Assembly (NCBI RefSeq): GCF_006569185.2
Contig: NZ_VIGC02000013.1
Location: 1-64,000 of the forward strand
DNA: 64,000 nt
Direction: 5' to 3'
Origin: Litorilinea aerophila
Lineage (GTDB): Bacteria > Chloroflexota > Anaerolineae > Caldilineales > Caldilineaceae
Shown here: positions 45,886 through 54,214 of the stretch, in pieces
Position numbering within the stretch: position 1 is the stretch's first letter
How the letters are laid out: each line of letters starts with the position of its first letter
Made by a program: the position numbers and the translations under genes
Notes under the pieces: generated by a model
Seen by the model: only the letters and a program-made list of their open reading frames with translations
What the model was told of the DNA's origin: nothing
Databases searched by the model: none

Positions 45886-46809
45886 ATGCAAACATCGGAT
45901 GTCACCATCGAGCAACCCGGGGCCCTGGCGCCCCTGGCTCCCATCGTCTACCGGCCCCTGCGCTACTGGGCCTGGTGGATGCCCCTCTTCGTAGTCGTGT
46001 GGGCTCTGGTTCTGTTTGTGGCTTTTCCCGATCCGGTTGGTTTGTTGCAGCGCAACTGGCCCCTGTTTTTCGTGGGCTTTGCCGGCGCCATGCTGGGCAA
46101 CGCCACTGCGGTAGGCGGCGGCCTGGTCTTCATCCCGGTGATGATCTGGGTCTATCACCTGCCAGCGGTGATGGCCCTGAAGCTGGCCTTGGGCAGCCAG
46201 TGCTTCGGCATGACCAGCGGCGCCATTGGCTGGAGTCGCCGGGGTGTGGTACCCTTTCACCTGTTGCGGGTGGCGGTGCCGGCCCTGCTGCTGGGCAGCA
46301 CCGTCAGCTCGCTGATCATCCGCCCCAATCCCCTGCTGGTCAAGGGGCTCTTTGGTCCGGTTTCCATCCTCATCGGCCTCATCACCCTGATCCTGTTAGA
46401 CCGTTACAGCGGCGGGGAGGATGTGCCCCGGCGGGCATATCCGGCGTTGGCGGCCATGGCCTTCCTGGGAGGCATGCTCACCGGCTGGGTGGCCATCGGG
46501 GAAGGGGAGGTGGTGGCGGCGTTCCTGATGCTGGCCTATGGCCTGCGGGCCGAGCGGGGCATTGGCCTGGGGGTGGTGCTGCTGGCCATCAATTCTGTCT
46601 TCCTGGCCACCATCCATCAGTTGTTTCTGGGCGGCCTGCCCTGGGAGCTGATCCTCTTCACAGGTTTTGGCTGCGTCTTCGGCGGCCGCATGGGTCCCTA
46701 CCTCAGCCAGTGGATTGGGCCACGTCGCCTCAAAATCGGTTTTGCTGTCATCGCCATCGTGGATGGCAGCATCTTCCTGTTTCAGTTTGTGTCGTCTTAC
46801 CTGTCCTGA
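45886..46809 (+). CDS. TauE/SafE family membrane transporter
   Basis: A 307-aa protein with about eight helices in two repeats; the repeats start GFAGAMLGNATAVGGGLVFIPVM and AFLGGMLTGWVAIGEGEVVAAFLM, the usual TauE/SafE glycine-rich motif. The family exports sulfite, sulfoacetate and other organosulfur anions. With two sulfotransferases in the locus, a role in removing sulfur anions is possible but unproved. ATG 45886 is preferred over an upstream extension that reads as non-membrane sequence. Confidence 0.85.
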   Translation: MQTSDVTIEQPGALAPLAPIVYRPLRYWAWWMPLFVVVWALVLFVAFPDPVGLLQRNWPLFFVGFAGAMLGNATAVGGGLVFIPVMIWVYHLPAVMALKLALGSQCFGMTSGAIGWSRRGVVPFHLLRVAVPALLLGSTVSSLIIRPNPLLVKGLFGPVSILIGLITLILLDRYSGGEDVPRRAYPALAAMAFLGGMLTGWVAIGEGEVVAAFLMLAYGLRAERGIGLGVVLLAINSVFLATIHQLFLGGLPWELILFTGFGCVFGGRMGPYLSQWIGPRRLKIGFAVIAIVDGSIFLFQFVSSYLS

Positions 46810-46823
46810 GCCAATTTGCCTTG

Positions 46824-46857
46824 ACCCAACTGGTTACATCACCCAACTGGTGACATC
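46824..46857 (+). promoter_or_regulatory. 17-bp tandem direct repeat upstream of the pyrrole module
   Basis: acccaactggttacatc and acccaactggtgacatc are adjacent, differing at one base, 58 bases before the first gene of the module. A TTGACC lies at the left edge (46822-46827). Such repeats are common operator architectures; no matching -10 was recognised. Confidence 0.45.
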
Positions 46858-46914
46858 GTGCGGTTGGGAGCCGTACCTGTGAAAACTGGCGCCCTCTCGC
46901 GTAGGAGAATTTTT

Positions 46915-48060
46915 ATGGATTTTGCCTGGTCGGAAGAACAGCTTGCCTACAAGAAAGCTGTCATCGACTTTGCTCAAAAAGAATTGAACGACGATTTAAT
47001 CGCCCGGGATCACGCCGGCCAGTTCTCGCTGGAAAACTGGCGCAAATGCGCCCGCTTTGGCATCCAGGGGCTGCCCATGCCCGAGGAGTACGGGGGCAGC
47101 AACGCGGACATCCTCACCACCATGCTGGTGATGGAAGGGCTGGGCTACGGCTGCCGGGACAACGGCCTGATCTTTGCCATCAACGCCCAGCTCCTGAGCG
47201 TCCAGATGCCCATCCTGCTCTTTGGCACAGAAGCCCAGAAGCAGAAATACCTGTGCCCCATGTGTAGCGGCGAGATGATCGGCGCCCATGGCATGTCGGA
47301 GCCCGACTCCGGGTCCGACGCCTACAGCCTGCGCACCCGGGCTACCCGGGTGGATGGCGGCTACGTGCTCAACGGCACCAAGACCTTCGTCACCAACGCG
47401 CCCGTGGCCGACATGGCCCTGGTCTTCGCCACTGTGGCCCCGGAGCGGGGCATGTGGGGCATCACCGCCTTTCTGGTGGACAAGGGCACGCCGGGCTTCA
47501 CCGTGAGCCGGAACCTGGAGAAGATGGGCCTGCGCACCTCTCCCATGGGGGAGCTCATCTTCCAGGATTGCTTCATCCCGGAGGAGAACCGGCTGGGCCC
47601 CGAGGGCATCGGCGCCAAGATCTTCAATGGCTCCATGGAATGGGAGCGAAGCTGCATCCTGGCCAGCCAGCTGGGTGCCATGGAGCGGCAGCTGGAGGAG
47701 GCCGTCCGCTATGCCCGGGAGCGGCGCCAGTTCGGCCAGCCCATCGGCAAGTTCCAATCCGTGGCCAACCGCATCGTGGACATGAAGATCCGCCTGGAGA
47801 CCAGCCGCCTGCTCCTCTACCAGGTGGCCTGGCTGAAGCAGATGGGCAAGCCCGCGGTGATGGAGGCGGCCATGGCCAAGCTTTACCTGAGCGAATGCTT
47901 CGTCCAATCCAGCCTGGACGCGGTGCGGACCTTCGGCGGCTACGGCTACATGACCGAGTTTGAAGTGGAGCGGGATCTGCGGGACGCGGTGGGCGGCACC
48001 CTCTATTCGGGGACGTCGGACATCCAGCGCAACATCATTGCCCGTATGTTGGGCCTGTGA
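46915..48060 (+). CDS. Acyl-CoA dehydrogenase-type prolyl-carrier-protein dehydrogenase (PltE/PigA/RedW-like)
   Basis: This 381-aa flavoprotein has the acyl-CoA dehydrogenase fold but tracks the subgroup that oxidises prolyl-S-PCP to pyrrolyl-2-carboxyl-S-PCP. Recalled PigA features are present: FVTNAPVADMALVFA, AFLVDKGTPGF, SMEWERSC, FGQPIGKFQSVANRIVDMK. The catalytic base appears to be Glu244 in EWER (isovaleryl-CoA dehydrogenase position), while the usual MCAD glutamate site reads YSGTSDIQ (Ser365). It is followed by a prolyl-type adenylation protein and a carrier protein, the same trio as pltE-pltF-pltL. ATG 46915 follows GTAGGAG. Confidence 0.85.
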   Translation: MDFAWSEEQLAYKKAVIDFAQKELNDDLIARDHAGQFSLENWRKCARFGIQGLPMPEEYGGSNADILTTMLVMEGLGYGCRDNGLIFAINAQLLSVQMPILLFGTEAQKQKYLCPMCSGEMIGAHGMSEPDSGSDAYSLRTRATRVDGGYVLNGTKTFVTNAPVADMALVFATVAPERGMWGITAFLVDKGTPGFTVSRNLEKMGLRTSPMGELIFQDCFIPEENRLGPEGIGAKIFNGSMEWERSCILASQLGAMERQLEEAVRYARERRQFGQPIGKFQSVANRIVDMKIRLETSRLLLYQVAWLKQMGKPAVMEAAMAKLYLSECFVQSSLDAVRTFGGYGYMTEFEVERDLRDAVGGTLYSGTSDIQRNIIARMLGL

Positions 48061-48127
48061 ACGGTGGGGCTGGCCTGTCCCCGGCAGGCCCTGGTGTAGA
48101 GATGGTCGAGAGAAGGGAGCAGTGACC

Positions 48128-49708
48128 ATGCGATATCTGTTGACAGACGGCGTTCGGGATGCCGCCCAGGTTGCGCCAGAGCGGGAAGCGGTGCGCTGCA
48201 ACGGCCAGAGCCTCTCCTATGGGGAGCTGTGGCAGCGGGCCCTGGCCCTGGCATGGACCCTGCGCGACCAGGGCGTGGCCCGGGGCGACCGGGTGGGCAT
48301 CTACTTCAACAAATCTCTGGAATCGGCGGTGGCCCTGTATGGGATCATGCTGGCTGGCGCTGCCTACGTGCCCCTGGATCCTTTCGCTCCCCTGGAGCGG
48401 CTGCGCTATGTGATCCAGGACTGTGGCATCCAGGTCCTGGTGACCGGCGAGGGGAAACGGCCGGATCTGGCCCGGCTGGCTGCGGCCCTGCCGGAGTTGC
48501 ATTGCTGCGTAGGCGTGGCCCCCGGCGACGACCTGCCCACAGCCGCCATCCCCTGGGATCAGGTGGTGGGCGGGCCGGAGCGGGGCCTGCCGGTCCCCAA
48601 CCTGGTGGAGCAGGATCTGGCCTACATCCTCTACACCTCGGGGTCCACCGGCAACCCCAAGGGGATCATGCACACCCATCGCAGTGGGCTGAGTTTTGCC
48701 GAGTGGGCGGCCCACACCTACGAGCTTCGGGCCGAGGACCGGGTCAGCAACCATGCGCCCCTGCACTTCGACCTGTCCACCTTTGACTTCTTTGCCACCG
48801 CCATCGCCGGCGGCACCGTGGTCATCATTCCCGAGGTGGTCACCAAGTTCCCGGCCAGCCTGGCCAAATTGATGGAGCAGGAGCGGCTGAGCGTCTGGTA
48901 CTCGGTGCCCTTCGCCCTGATCCAGCTCCTGCTGCGGGGAGGGCTGGCGGCCCGGGACCTGAGTTCCCTGCGCTGGGTGCTCTTTGCGGGGGAGCCCTTC
49001 CCCACCAAGCACCTGCGGGATCTGATGGCCCAGTTGCCCGGGGCCCGCTTCAGCAACCTGTACGGCCCCACCGAGACCAACGTCTGCACCTATTATCATG
49101 TGCCTCCCCTGCCGGCGGACTCGGACGAGCCCATTCCCATCGGCCGCCCCTGCGCCAACGTGGAGGACCTGGTACTGGACGGCGACGACCGGCCGGTGGC
49201 GCCGGGCGAGGTGGGGGAGCTCCTGATCCGCAGCCCGCTGGTCATGCAGGGCTACTGGGGGCGGCCCGACCTGACGGCCCGGGGCTTCTACCACCGGACC
49301 ATCGCCGGCCAGATGGAAGCCATCTACTACCGCACGGGCGACCTGGTGATGTTGCAGCCCGACGGCAACTACAAGTATCTGGGCCGCAAGGATCGTCAGA
49401 TCAAGACCCGGGGCTACCGGGTGGAGCTGGACGAGATCGAGGTGGCCCTGCTGGCCCACCCGGCGGTACACGAGGCCGCGGTCTATCCCGTCCCCGACGG
49501 CCAGGGGAGCAACCTGATCAAGGCTGCGGTGGTGCCCACGCCTGGGGAAAGCCTGACCGTCAGCATGCTCATGGAGCACCTGAGCAGCCGGCTGCCCGCC
49601 TATGCCGTCCCCGCGGCCATCGACATCCTGGAGGAGTTCCCGCGTACTTCCACGGGCAAGATCAACCGGCGGGAGCTGCAGGCCCTGGCAGCCACGGCCC
49701 AGGCGTGA
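48128..49708 (+). CDS. Stand-alone adenylation domain, probable L-prolyl-AMP ligase (PltF/PigI-like)
   Basis: A 526-aa adenylation enzyme that should activate an amino acid and load it on the free carrier protein downstream. Core motifs: A3 LYTSGSTGNPKG (168-179), A5 NLYGPTETNVC, A7 YRTGDL, A8 GRKDRQIKTRGYRVEL, A10 lysine K511. Hand alignment to PheA gives pocket residues D215, L216, F219, Y258, L285, A287, L311, V319, C320, K511 (DLFYLALVCK), which matches or nearly matches the code I recall for prolyl-AMP ligases of pyrrole pathways. There is no condensation or carrier domain. ATG 48128 has GAAGGGAGCAGTGACC upstream. Confidence 0.88.
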   Translation: MRYLLTDGVRDAAQVAPEREAVRCNGQSLSYGELWQRALALAWTLRDQGVARGDRVGIYFNKSLESAVALYGIMLAGAAYVPLDPFAPLERLRYVIQDCGIQVLVTGEGKRPDLARLAAALPELHCCVGVAPGDDLPTAAIPWDQVVGGPERGLPVPNLVEQDLAYILYTSGSTGNPKGIMHTHRSGLSFAEWAAHTYELRAEDRVSNHAPLHFDLSTFDFFATAIAGGTVVIIPEVVTKFPASLAKLMEQERLSVWYSVPFALIQLLLRGGLAARDLSSLRWVLFAGEPFPTKHLRDLMAQLPGARFSNLYGPTETNVCTYYHVPPLPADSDEPIPIGRPCANVEDLVLDGDDRPVAPGEVGELLIRSPLVMQGYWGRPDLTARGFYHRTIAGQMEAIYYRTGDLVMLQPDGNYKYLGRKDRQIKTRGYRVELDEIEVALLAHPAVHEAAVYPVPDGQGSNLIKAAVVPTPGESLTVSMLMEHLSSRLPAYAVPAAIDILEEFPRTSTGKINRRELQALAATAQA

Positions 49709-49835
49709 GCCCAGTCCGCAGATGCCACAACTTGTACCACAACTAAATCAGGCACAGCTCCACCCTCTTGGCACGTTAGTTTTAGTCAAATTTTCAACTT
49801 TCAGCTGTTTTATTGATGAGGAGTAGAACGACACA

Positions 49836-50087
49836 ATGGACAAGAAAACCGCAATCCTGGACTTCATCCAAGATGAAATCATGAAGCGGCGGGACCCCAA
49901 CCTGTCCAGCTCAACGGACCTGCTGTCCACTGGTGTGCTGGACTCCCTGGGCATCCTCCAGCTGGTGGCCTTCATCGACGAGCGGTTTGGCATCCAGGTG
50001 CCGGACGAGGATGTGGTCTACGAAAATTTCCACAGCGTGGACTCTCTGGTCGCGTACCTGGAGCAGAACCCCGCGCACGCCGCCTGA
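49836..50087 (+). CDS. Free peptidyl/acyl carrier protein (PltL-like)
   Basis: An 83-aa acidic carrier protein. The phosphopantetheine attachment serine is Ser37 in GVLDSLGILQLV, within helix II, and the chain is the usual carrier length. It lies after the adenylation gene and would carry prolyl, then pyrrolyl, then perhaps halopyrrolyl groups. ATG 49836 follows GAGGAGTAGAACGACACA. No phosphopantetheinyl transferase is encoded in the window. Confidence 0.92.
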   Translation: MDKKTAILDFIQDEIMKRRDPNLSSSTDLLSTGVLDSLGILQLVAFIDERFGIQVPDEDVVYENFHSVDSLVAYLEQNPAHAA

Positions 50088-50115
50088 TCCAGGTTGGCAT
50101 GGTGCGTAGTGCGTC

Positions 50116-50207
50116 GTAAATCCCGGCAGAAATTCGCCAATGGGTTCCATCAGAGGGCGTGCGCCCAGAGGGCACCCGGAATTTCTGCCGTGGTATTTAC
50201 GCCAGAC
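50116..50207 (+). repeat. Dispersed palindromic (MITE/REP-like) element, copy 4
   Basis: Same ends as copy 2 and the same centre (GTGCGCCCAGAGGGCACC). It sits between the carrier-protein and first AT3 genes, so it would lie inside the module mRNA unless a separate promoter is used downstream. Confidence 0.85.
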
Positions 50208-50233
50208 TTTTACGCCAGACTTTTACGCCAGAC
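50195..50233 (+). repeat. Triple 13-bp tandem repeat at the end of copy 4
   Basis: atttacgccagac is followed by two exact ttttacgccagac units. The unit is the terminal sequence of the dispersed element, so the end has been amplified in place. Confidence 0.8.
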
Positions 50234-50353
50234 TGTAGTCGTGCATGGTACATGGTGGGTCAAACGGCCACGGGCCTTCCCTCCTGTGTACTACGCACTA
50301 CGCACCGCCTTCGCCACCGGCCCGGGGCCGGCTAGAAAAAGAAAGGGGTCCCG

Positions 50354-51463
50354 ATGGTCGGGCGCCTGTTGCAGTTGAATGGCGTAGCCATTCTGGGGGT
50401 GATTTTGTTCCATGCGGCCGGGTGGGGGTTCGTGGCCATGTTTGCCTGGTCCCATCGCTACCTGCCTGCGGCCACGGACCCCACCGCCCAGATGGGGAGT
50501 CTCAGTTATTACGTCTTGCGGGGCGTTGAGCAGTTCGCTGTCTTCAGCATCCCTGCCTTTTTGTTCGTCTCCGGTTATTTCATCGCCTTTGCCACGCCTC
50601 GACGACAGGCGACGGTGAGCTGGTCCATTGTTGGGGCCCGGATCCGCAGTCTGCTGATCCCATACCTCATCTGGTCCCTGGTGTTGATCGTCTTCCTGGG
50701 GCTCCAGGGGCGGCGTCTCTCGCCGGCCGGCTATGCAGCCGCGTTGCTCACCGGCCGGGTGAACCCGGCCTACTACTACGTGCCGCTGCTCTGTCAGTTT
50801 TACCTCTTGTCGCCGTTGCTGGTCTTTCTGGCCCGTCGCTGGTGGCAGTGGCTGTTGCTGGGGGCCCTGGTCATCCAGCTGAGCATTCAGCTGCTCTATT
50901 ACCCGGCGCTGTTGCATGTGTCCGCCGGTGCCCTGCAGCCCTATGTGGATGTGGTGCCCAAGTGGATCTTCCCGGTACGCATCTTCTGGTTTGTGGCGGG
51001 GCTGGTGGCTGGCTTTCACCTGGCAGCGCTCAAACAGTTCGCCGCCCGCTGGAAATGGTGGTGGCTGGGTGGGCTGTTGCTCTTGTTTGTCGTCGGCATG
51101 GTGGAATGGGAGTCCATGCAGACCTATGCCGGCCAGGGATGGTTGGCCCACCGGGAAACCTTCCTGGACACAGCCTACGGCGGATTGGTGATCCTGGCCT
51201 TTCTGGCTTTCAGCGACTTTAACGTCCCCTTTGCCGGCTTCGTGTCGGAGCTGGGGGCCAAGTCCTTCGGCATCTACCTGCTCCACTCGCCGGTGATGGA
51301 GGTCACCGCCCGCCTGATCTACCGTTTTGTGCCCGGTCTGCTGGCCCATCAGGAGATCCTGCAGCCCGTGCTCGTGGTGGCCAGCCTGGGAGTTCCCCTC
51401 CTGTTGATGGCCCTGGTCAATCGTTCTCCGTTGCGTCGTTATTACCGTTGGTTATTCGGCTAA
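50354..51463 (+). CDS. AT3 family membrane acyltransferase (paralogue 1)
   Basis: This 369-aa protein has about ten helices and belongs to acyltransferase family 3 (OafA-like). The first helix carries LNGVAILGVILFHAAGWG with the conserved histidine; the usual preceding Arg is Asn. IPAFLFVSGYFIAF and a late KSFGIYLLHSPVME also match AT3 proteins. AT3 enzymes move acyl groups onto extracytoplasmic sugars. Being within the carrier-protein module, it may transfer the (halo)pyrrolyl group, or acetate, to a glycan (inference). ATG 50354 follows GAAAGGGGTCCCG. A paralogue is at 54215. Confidence 0.85.
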   Translation: MVGRLLQLNGVAILGVILFHAAGWGFVAMFAWSHRYLPAATDPTAQMGSLSYYVLRGVEQFAVFSIPAFLFVSGYFIAFATPRRQATVSWSIVGARIRSLLIPYLIWSLVLIVFLGLQGRRLSPAGYAAALLTGRVNPAYYYVPLLCQFYLLSPLLVFLARRWWQWLLLGALVIQLSIQLLYYPALLHVSAGALQPYVDVVPKWIFPVRIFWFVAGLVAGFHLAALKQFAARWKWWWLGGLLLLFVVGMVEWESMQTYAGQGWLAHRETFLDTAYGGLVILAFLAFSDFNVPFAGFVSELGAKSFGIYLLHSPVMEVTARLIYRFVPGLLAHQEILQPVLVVASLGVPLLLMALVNRSPLRRYYRWLFG

Positions 51464-51529
51464 TTGATTCTAGAGGATACCGCATCGGGAAACCTGGAAT
51501 CTCTTCCTATCCTTTTTCAGGAGTCATCC

Positions 51530-52795
51530 ATGGCAGATGTCATCATCATTGGCGGAGGACCCGCCGGGGCAGCCCTGGGCTGCTACTTGTCCCGGGCCGG
51601 AATCGACAACATCATCTTTGAAGGGGCCAATTTCCCCCGTGCCCACGTGGGCGAGTCCCTGGTGACGTCCACGGTGGCGATTTTCAAAGAGTTAGGCTTC
51701 CTGCAGACCATGGAGGAGGCTGGCTTTGTGCGCAAGTTTGGCGCAGCGTGGCATGCGCCCGGCGGGCGCTCCCTGTCCCTGCGTTTTAATGCGGTGCCGG
51801 AGGAGGGCATCGATCAGGACTACACCTACCATGTGGACCGGGCCCAGTTCGACCTGCTCTTGCTGAAACACGCGGAAAAACTGGGCTCCCGGGTCTATCA
51901 GGGCACCCATGTGCGCCGGGTGTTGCTGGACGAGGCGGGCCAGGCCCGGGGGGTCTGTGTCCAGGTGGGCAACAGCGAGGTGGAGGTGCCGGCTCGGGTG
52001 GTGGTGGACGCCAGCGGGCGCAACACCCTGCTGGGTCGCCAGCTTCGCCTGAAACAAAAGGATCCCATCTTCAACCAGTACGCGGTCCACGCCTGGTTTA
52101 AAAACCTGGACCGGGGCGAAGGCGAGGAGGCCGACTACATCCACATCTACTTCCTGCCTGTGGAACGGGGCTGGGTGTGGCAGATCCCCATCAACGACGA
52201 GATCACATCCATCGGCGTGGTGGCGGAAAAGGACATCTTCAAAGGATCGCGCGAGGATATCGAGGGATACTTTTTGCGCCACGCCCACATGAATCCCGAT
52301 CTGGCCCATGCCATGCGCCATGCGGTTCGGGTCACCGAGTTCAACGCCGAGGGGGATTACAGCTACAGCATGCGCCGCTTTGTGGGGGATGGCTACCTCC
52401 TGGTGGGCGACGCGGCCCGCTTTGTGGACCCCATCTTCTCGTCTGGGGTGAGCGTGGCCCTGTTCAGCGCCAAGTTTGCTGCGGAACGGATTGCCCATGC
52501 CTTTGCCCTGGGCGACTTCGGGGAACATGTTTTCCTGCCCTACGAAGAGAAGCTGCGGGCAGGGGTGGAGATCTGGTATGAGTTCATCCGGCTCTACTAC
52601 AAGCTCCTGCCCCTGTTCACCCACTTCGTCCAGTCGCCCCAATATCGGCGGGAGATCGAACGCCTGTTGCAGGGGCTGGTCTTCGATCGCAAAGAGGCGC
52701 AGGTACTGCAGGCCATGCGGGAGTACATCGCCAAGGTGGAGGCATCCGAGAACCATCTCCTGCGGGGGCAGCTGAGCCCCATCCCCATCGACTGA
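51530..52795 (+). CDS. Flavin-dependent halogenase-like protein 1 (variant B, CndH type)
   Basis: A 421-aa FAD protein with IIIGGGPAGAALG at the N-terminus, HVGESLV, YHVDRAQFD, the halogenase motif GWVWQIP (W215, W217, P220), and GDAARFVDPIFSSGVSVALFSA. Lys69 in FVRKFGA aligns by eye with the lysine that forms the chloramine/hypohalous relay in FADH2-dependent halogenases. Overall it follows CndH-type variant-B halogenases, which act on carrier-bound substrates. ATG 51530 (CAGGAGTCATCC upstream) gives a family-like start. A flavin reductase is not in the window. A non-halogenating monooxygenase is the main alternative. Confidence 0.78.
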   Translation: MADVIIIGGGPAGAALGCYLSRAGIDNIIFEGANFPRAHVGESLVTSTVAIFKELGFLQTMEEAGFVRKFGAAWHAPGGRSLSLRFNAVPEEGIDQDYTYHVDRAQFDLLLLKHAEKLGSRVYQGTHVRRVLLDEAGQARGVCVQVGNSEVEVPARVVVDASGRNTLLGRQLRLKQKDPIFNQYAVHAWFKNLDRGEGEEADYIHIYFLPVERGWVWQIPINDEITSIGVVAEKDIFKGSREDIEGYFLRHAHMNPDLAHAMRHAVRVTEFNAEGDYSYSMRRFVGDGYLLVGDAARFVDPIFSSGVSVALFSAKFAAERIAHAFALGDFGEHVFLPYEEKLRAGVEIWYEFIRLYYKLLPLFTHFVQSPQYRREIERLLQGLVFDRKEAQVLQAMREYIAKVEASENHLLRGQLSPIPID

Positions 52796-52887
52796 GCGGG
52801 GAACGGCGGGCGGCATGCTGGCAGCCTGGATGAGAAGTGAATTTGTATTCGATGATTACGTGAAAGGTGATGGAGGTCACACTATCT

Positions 52888-54165
52888 ATGAACTTTGCAA
52901 GCAATGATGTCATCATCATCGGCGGGGGGCCGGCCGGCTCTACCCTGGGCAGTTACCTGTCCATGGCGGGTATCGGCAACATGATCTTCGAGGGCGCCAA
53001 CCACCCCCGACCCCACGTGGGGGAATCCCTGGTGACATCGACCACCCGGGTCTTTCGCGAGATCGGTTTTCTGGAAACCATGGAGCGGGAAGGTTTCGTG
53101 CGCAAGTATGGCGCATCCTGGCATGCACCAGGGGGCCGCTCCTTTGCCATCGAGTTTCAGGAATTTCCCCAGGAAGGAATCGACCAGGAGTACACCTACC
53201 ATGTGGACCGGGCCAAATTCGACCTGCTGATGTTGAAGCATGCGGAAAGCCTGGGCTCCAAGGTCTACCAGGGCGTCCGGGTCAAGCAGGTGCTCTTCGA
53301 CGAGAACGGCTTTGCCAACGGCGTCCGGGTGCAGGTGGGGGGCGCGGAGGTGGATGTGCCGGCCCGCATGGTGGTGGATGCCAGCGGCCGGGAGACCGTC
53401 CTGGGGCGCCAGCTGCGGCTGAAGAAGAAGGACCCCATCTTCAACCAGTATGCAGTCCACGCCTGGTTTAAGAACCTGGACCGGGGCGAAGGCGAGGACG
53501 CCGACTACATCCACATCTATTTCCTGCCCGTGGAGCGGGGCTGGGTGTGGCAGATCCCCATCACCGAGGAGATCACTTCCGTAGGGGTGGTGGCGGAGAA
53601 GGAGATCTTCAAGAACGCCCGCACCGACGTGGCTGAATACTTCCACCACCACGTCAACCTCAATCCGGACCTGGCCCACGCCATGCGCAACGCGGTCCGC
53701 TGCAATGATTTCAAGACGGAAGGGGATTACAGCTACAGCATGGAGCGCTTCGTGGGGGATGGCTTCATGCTGGTGGGCGACGCCGCCCGCTTCGTGGATC
53801 CCATCTTCTCGTCTGGGGTGAGCGTGGCCCTCTACAGCGCCCGCTTCGCCGCCGCCCAGATTGCCGAGGCCTACGCCACAGGCGACTTCAGCCAGAAGGC
53901 GCTCATGCCCTACGAAGAGAAGCTGCGGAACGGGGTGGAGATCTGGTACGAGTTTATCCGGCTCTACTACAAGCTGCTGCCCCTCTTCACCCACTTCATC
54001 CAGTCCAAGGACTATCGCTTCCAGGTGTTGGAGCTCCTCCAGGGTGTGGTCTTCGACCGCAAGGAGGTGCCGGTCCTGCAGGCCATGCGGGATTACGTAG
54101 AAAAGGTGGAGAAATCCGAGAATCATCTCTTCAAGGACAGGCTGACCGCCATCCCCATCGACTGA
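52888..54165 (+). CDS. Flavin-dependent halogenase-like protein 2 (variant B, CndH type)
   Basis: This 425-aa paralogue of the previous protein has the same FAD motif (IIIGGGPAGSTLG), candidate catalytic Lys73 (FVRKYGA), GWVWQIP at 218-224 and GDAARFVDPIFSSGVSVALYSA. Identity to halogenase 1 is high over the whole length, so the pair arose by tandem duplication. Two enzymes could set two halogens, or act on different rings or substrates. ATG 52888 has GGAGGT ten bases upstream; GTG 52867 and ATG 52870 are alternatives. Confidence 0.78.
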   Translation: MNFASNDVIIIGGGPAGSTLGSYLSMAGIGNMIFEGANHPRPHVGESLVTSTTRVFREIGFLETMEREGFVRKYGASWHAPGGRSFAIEFQEFPQEGIDQEYTYHVDRAKFDLLMLKHAESLGSKVYQGVRVKQVLFDENGFANGVRVQVGGAEVDVPARMVVDASGRETVLGRQLRLKKKDPIFNQYAVHAWFKNLDRGEGEDADYIHIYFLPVERGWVWQIPITEEITSVGVVAEKEIFKNARTDVAEYFHHHVNLNPDLAHAMRNAVRCNDFKTEGDYSYSMERFVGDGFMLVGDAARFVDPIFSSGVSVALYSARFAAAQIAEAYATGDFSQKALMPYEEKLRNGVEIWYEFIRLYYKLLPLFTHFIQSKDYRFQVLELLQGVVFDRKEVPVLQAMRDYVEKVEKSENHLFKDRLTAIPID

Positions 54166-54214
54166 CAACCCGGAACGAGAGTTCCGCTTCGCCCGCCGGG
54201 ATGGTGACGCAACC

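Larger units (their letters stand above)
50101..50306. repeat. GTGCGT hairpin split by a dispersed element
   Basis: The arm GGTGCGTAGTGCGT (50101-50114) and its exact complement (50293-50306) flank copy 4 of the MITE-like repeat and its tandem tail. Uninterrupted hairpins of the same family occur at 14379-14422 and 55356-55394, so this looks like insertion of one repeat into another. Confidence 0.6.

Noticed and set aside
46915-48060. Ordinary fatty-acid beta-oxidation acyl-CoA dehydrogenase
   Set aside because: The catalytic glutamate position, PigA-like motifs and the adenylation and carrier protein neighbours fit the prolyl-carrier dehydrogenase group better.
48128-50087. DltA/DltC-type D-alanylation pair
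   Set aside because: The pocket residues are of prolyl type and no DltB or DltD is present; a pyrrole-pathway dehydrogenase is adjacent instead.
50195-50233. CRISPR-like short repeat array
   Set aside because: Three 13-bp units with no spacers, clearly derived from the end of the dispersed element.
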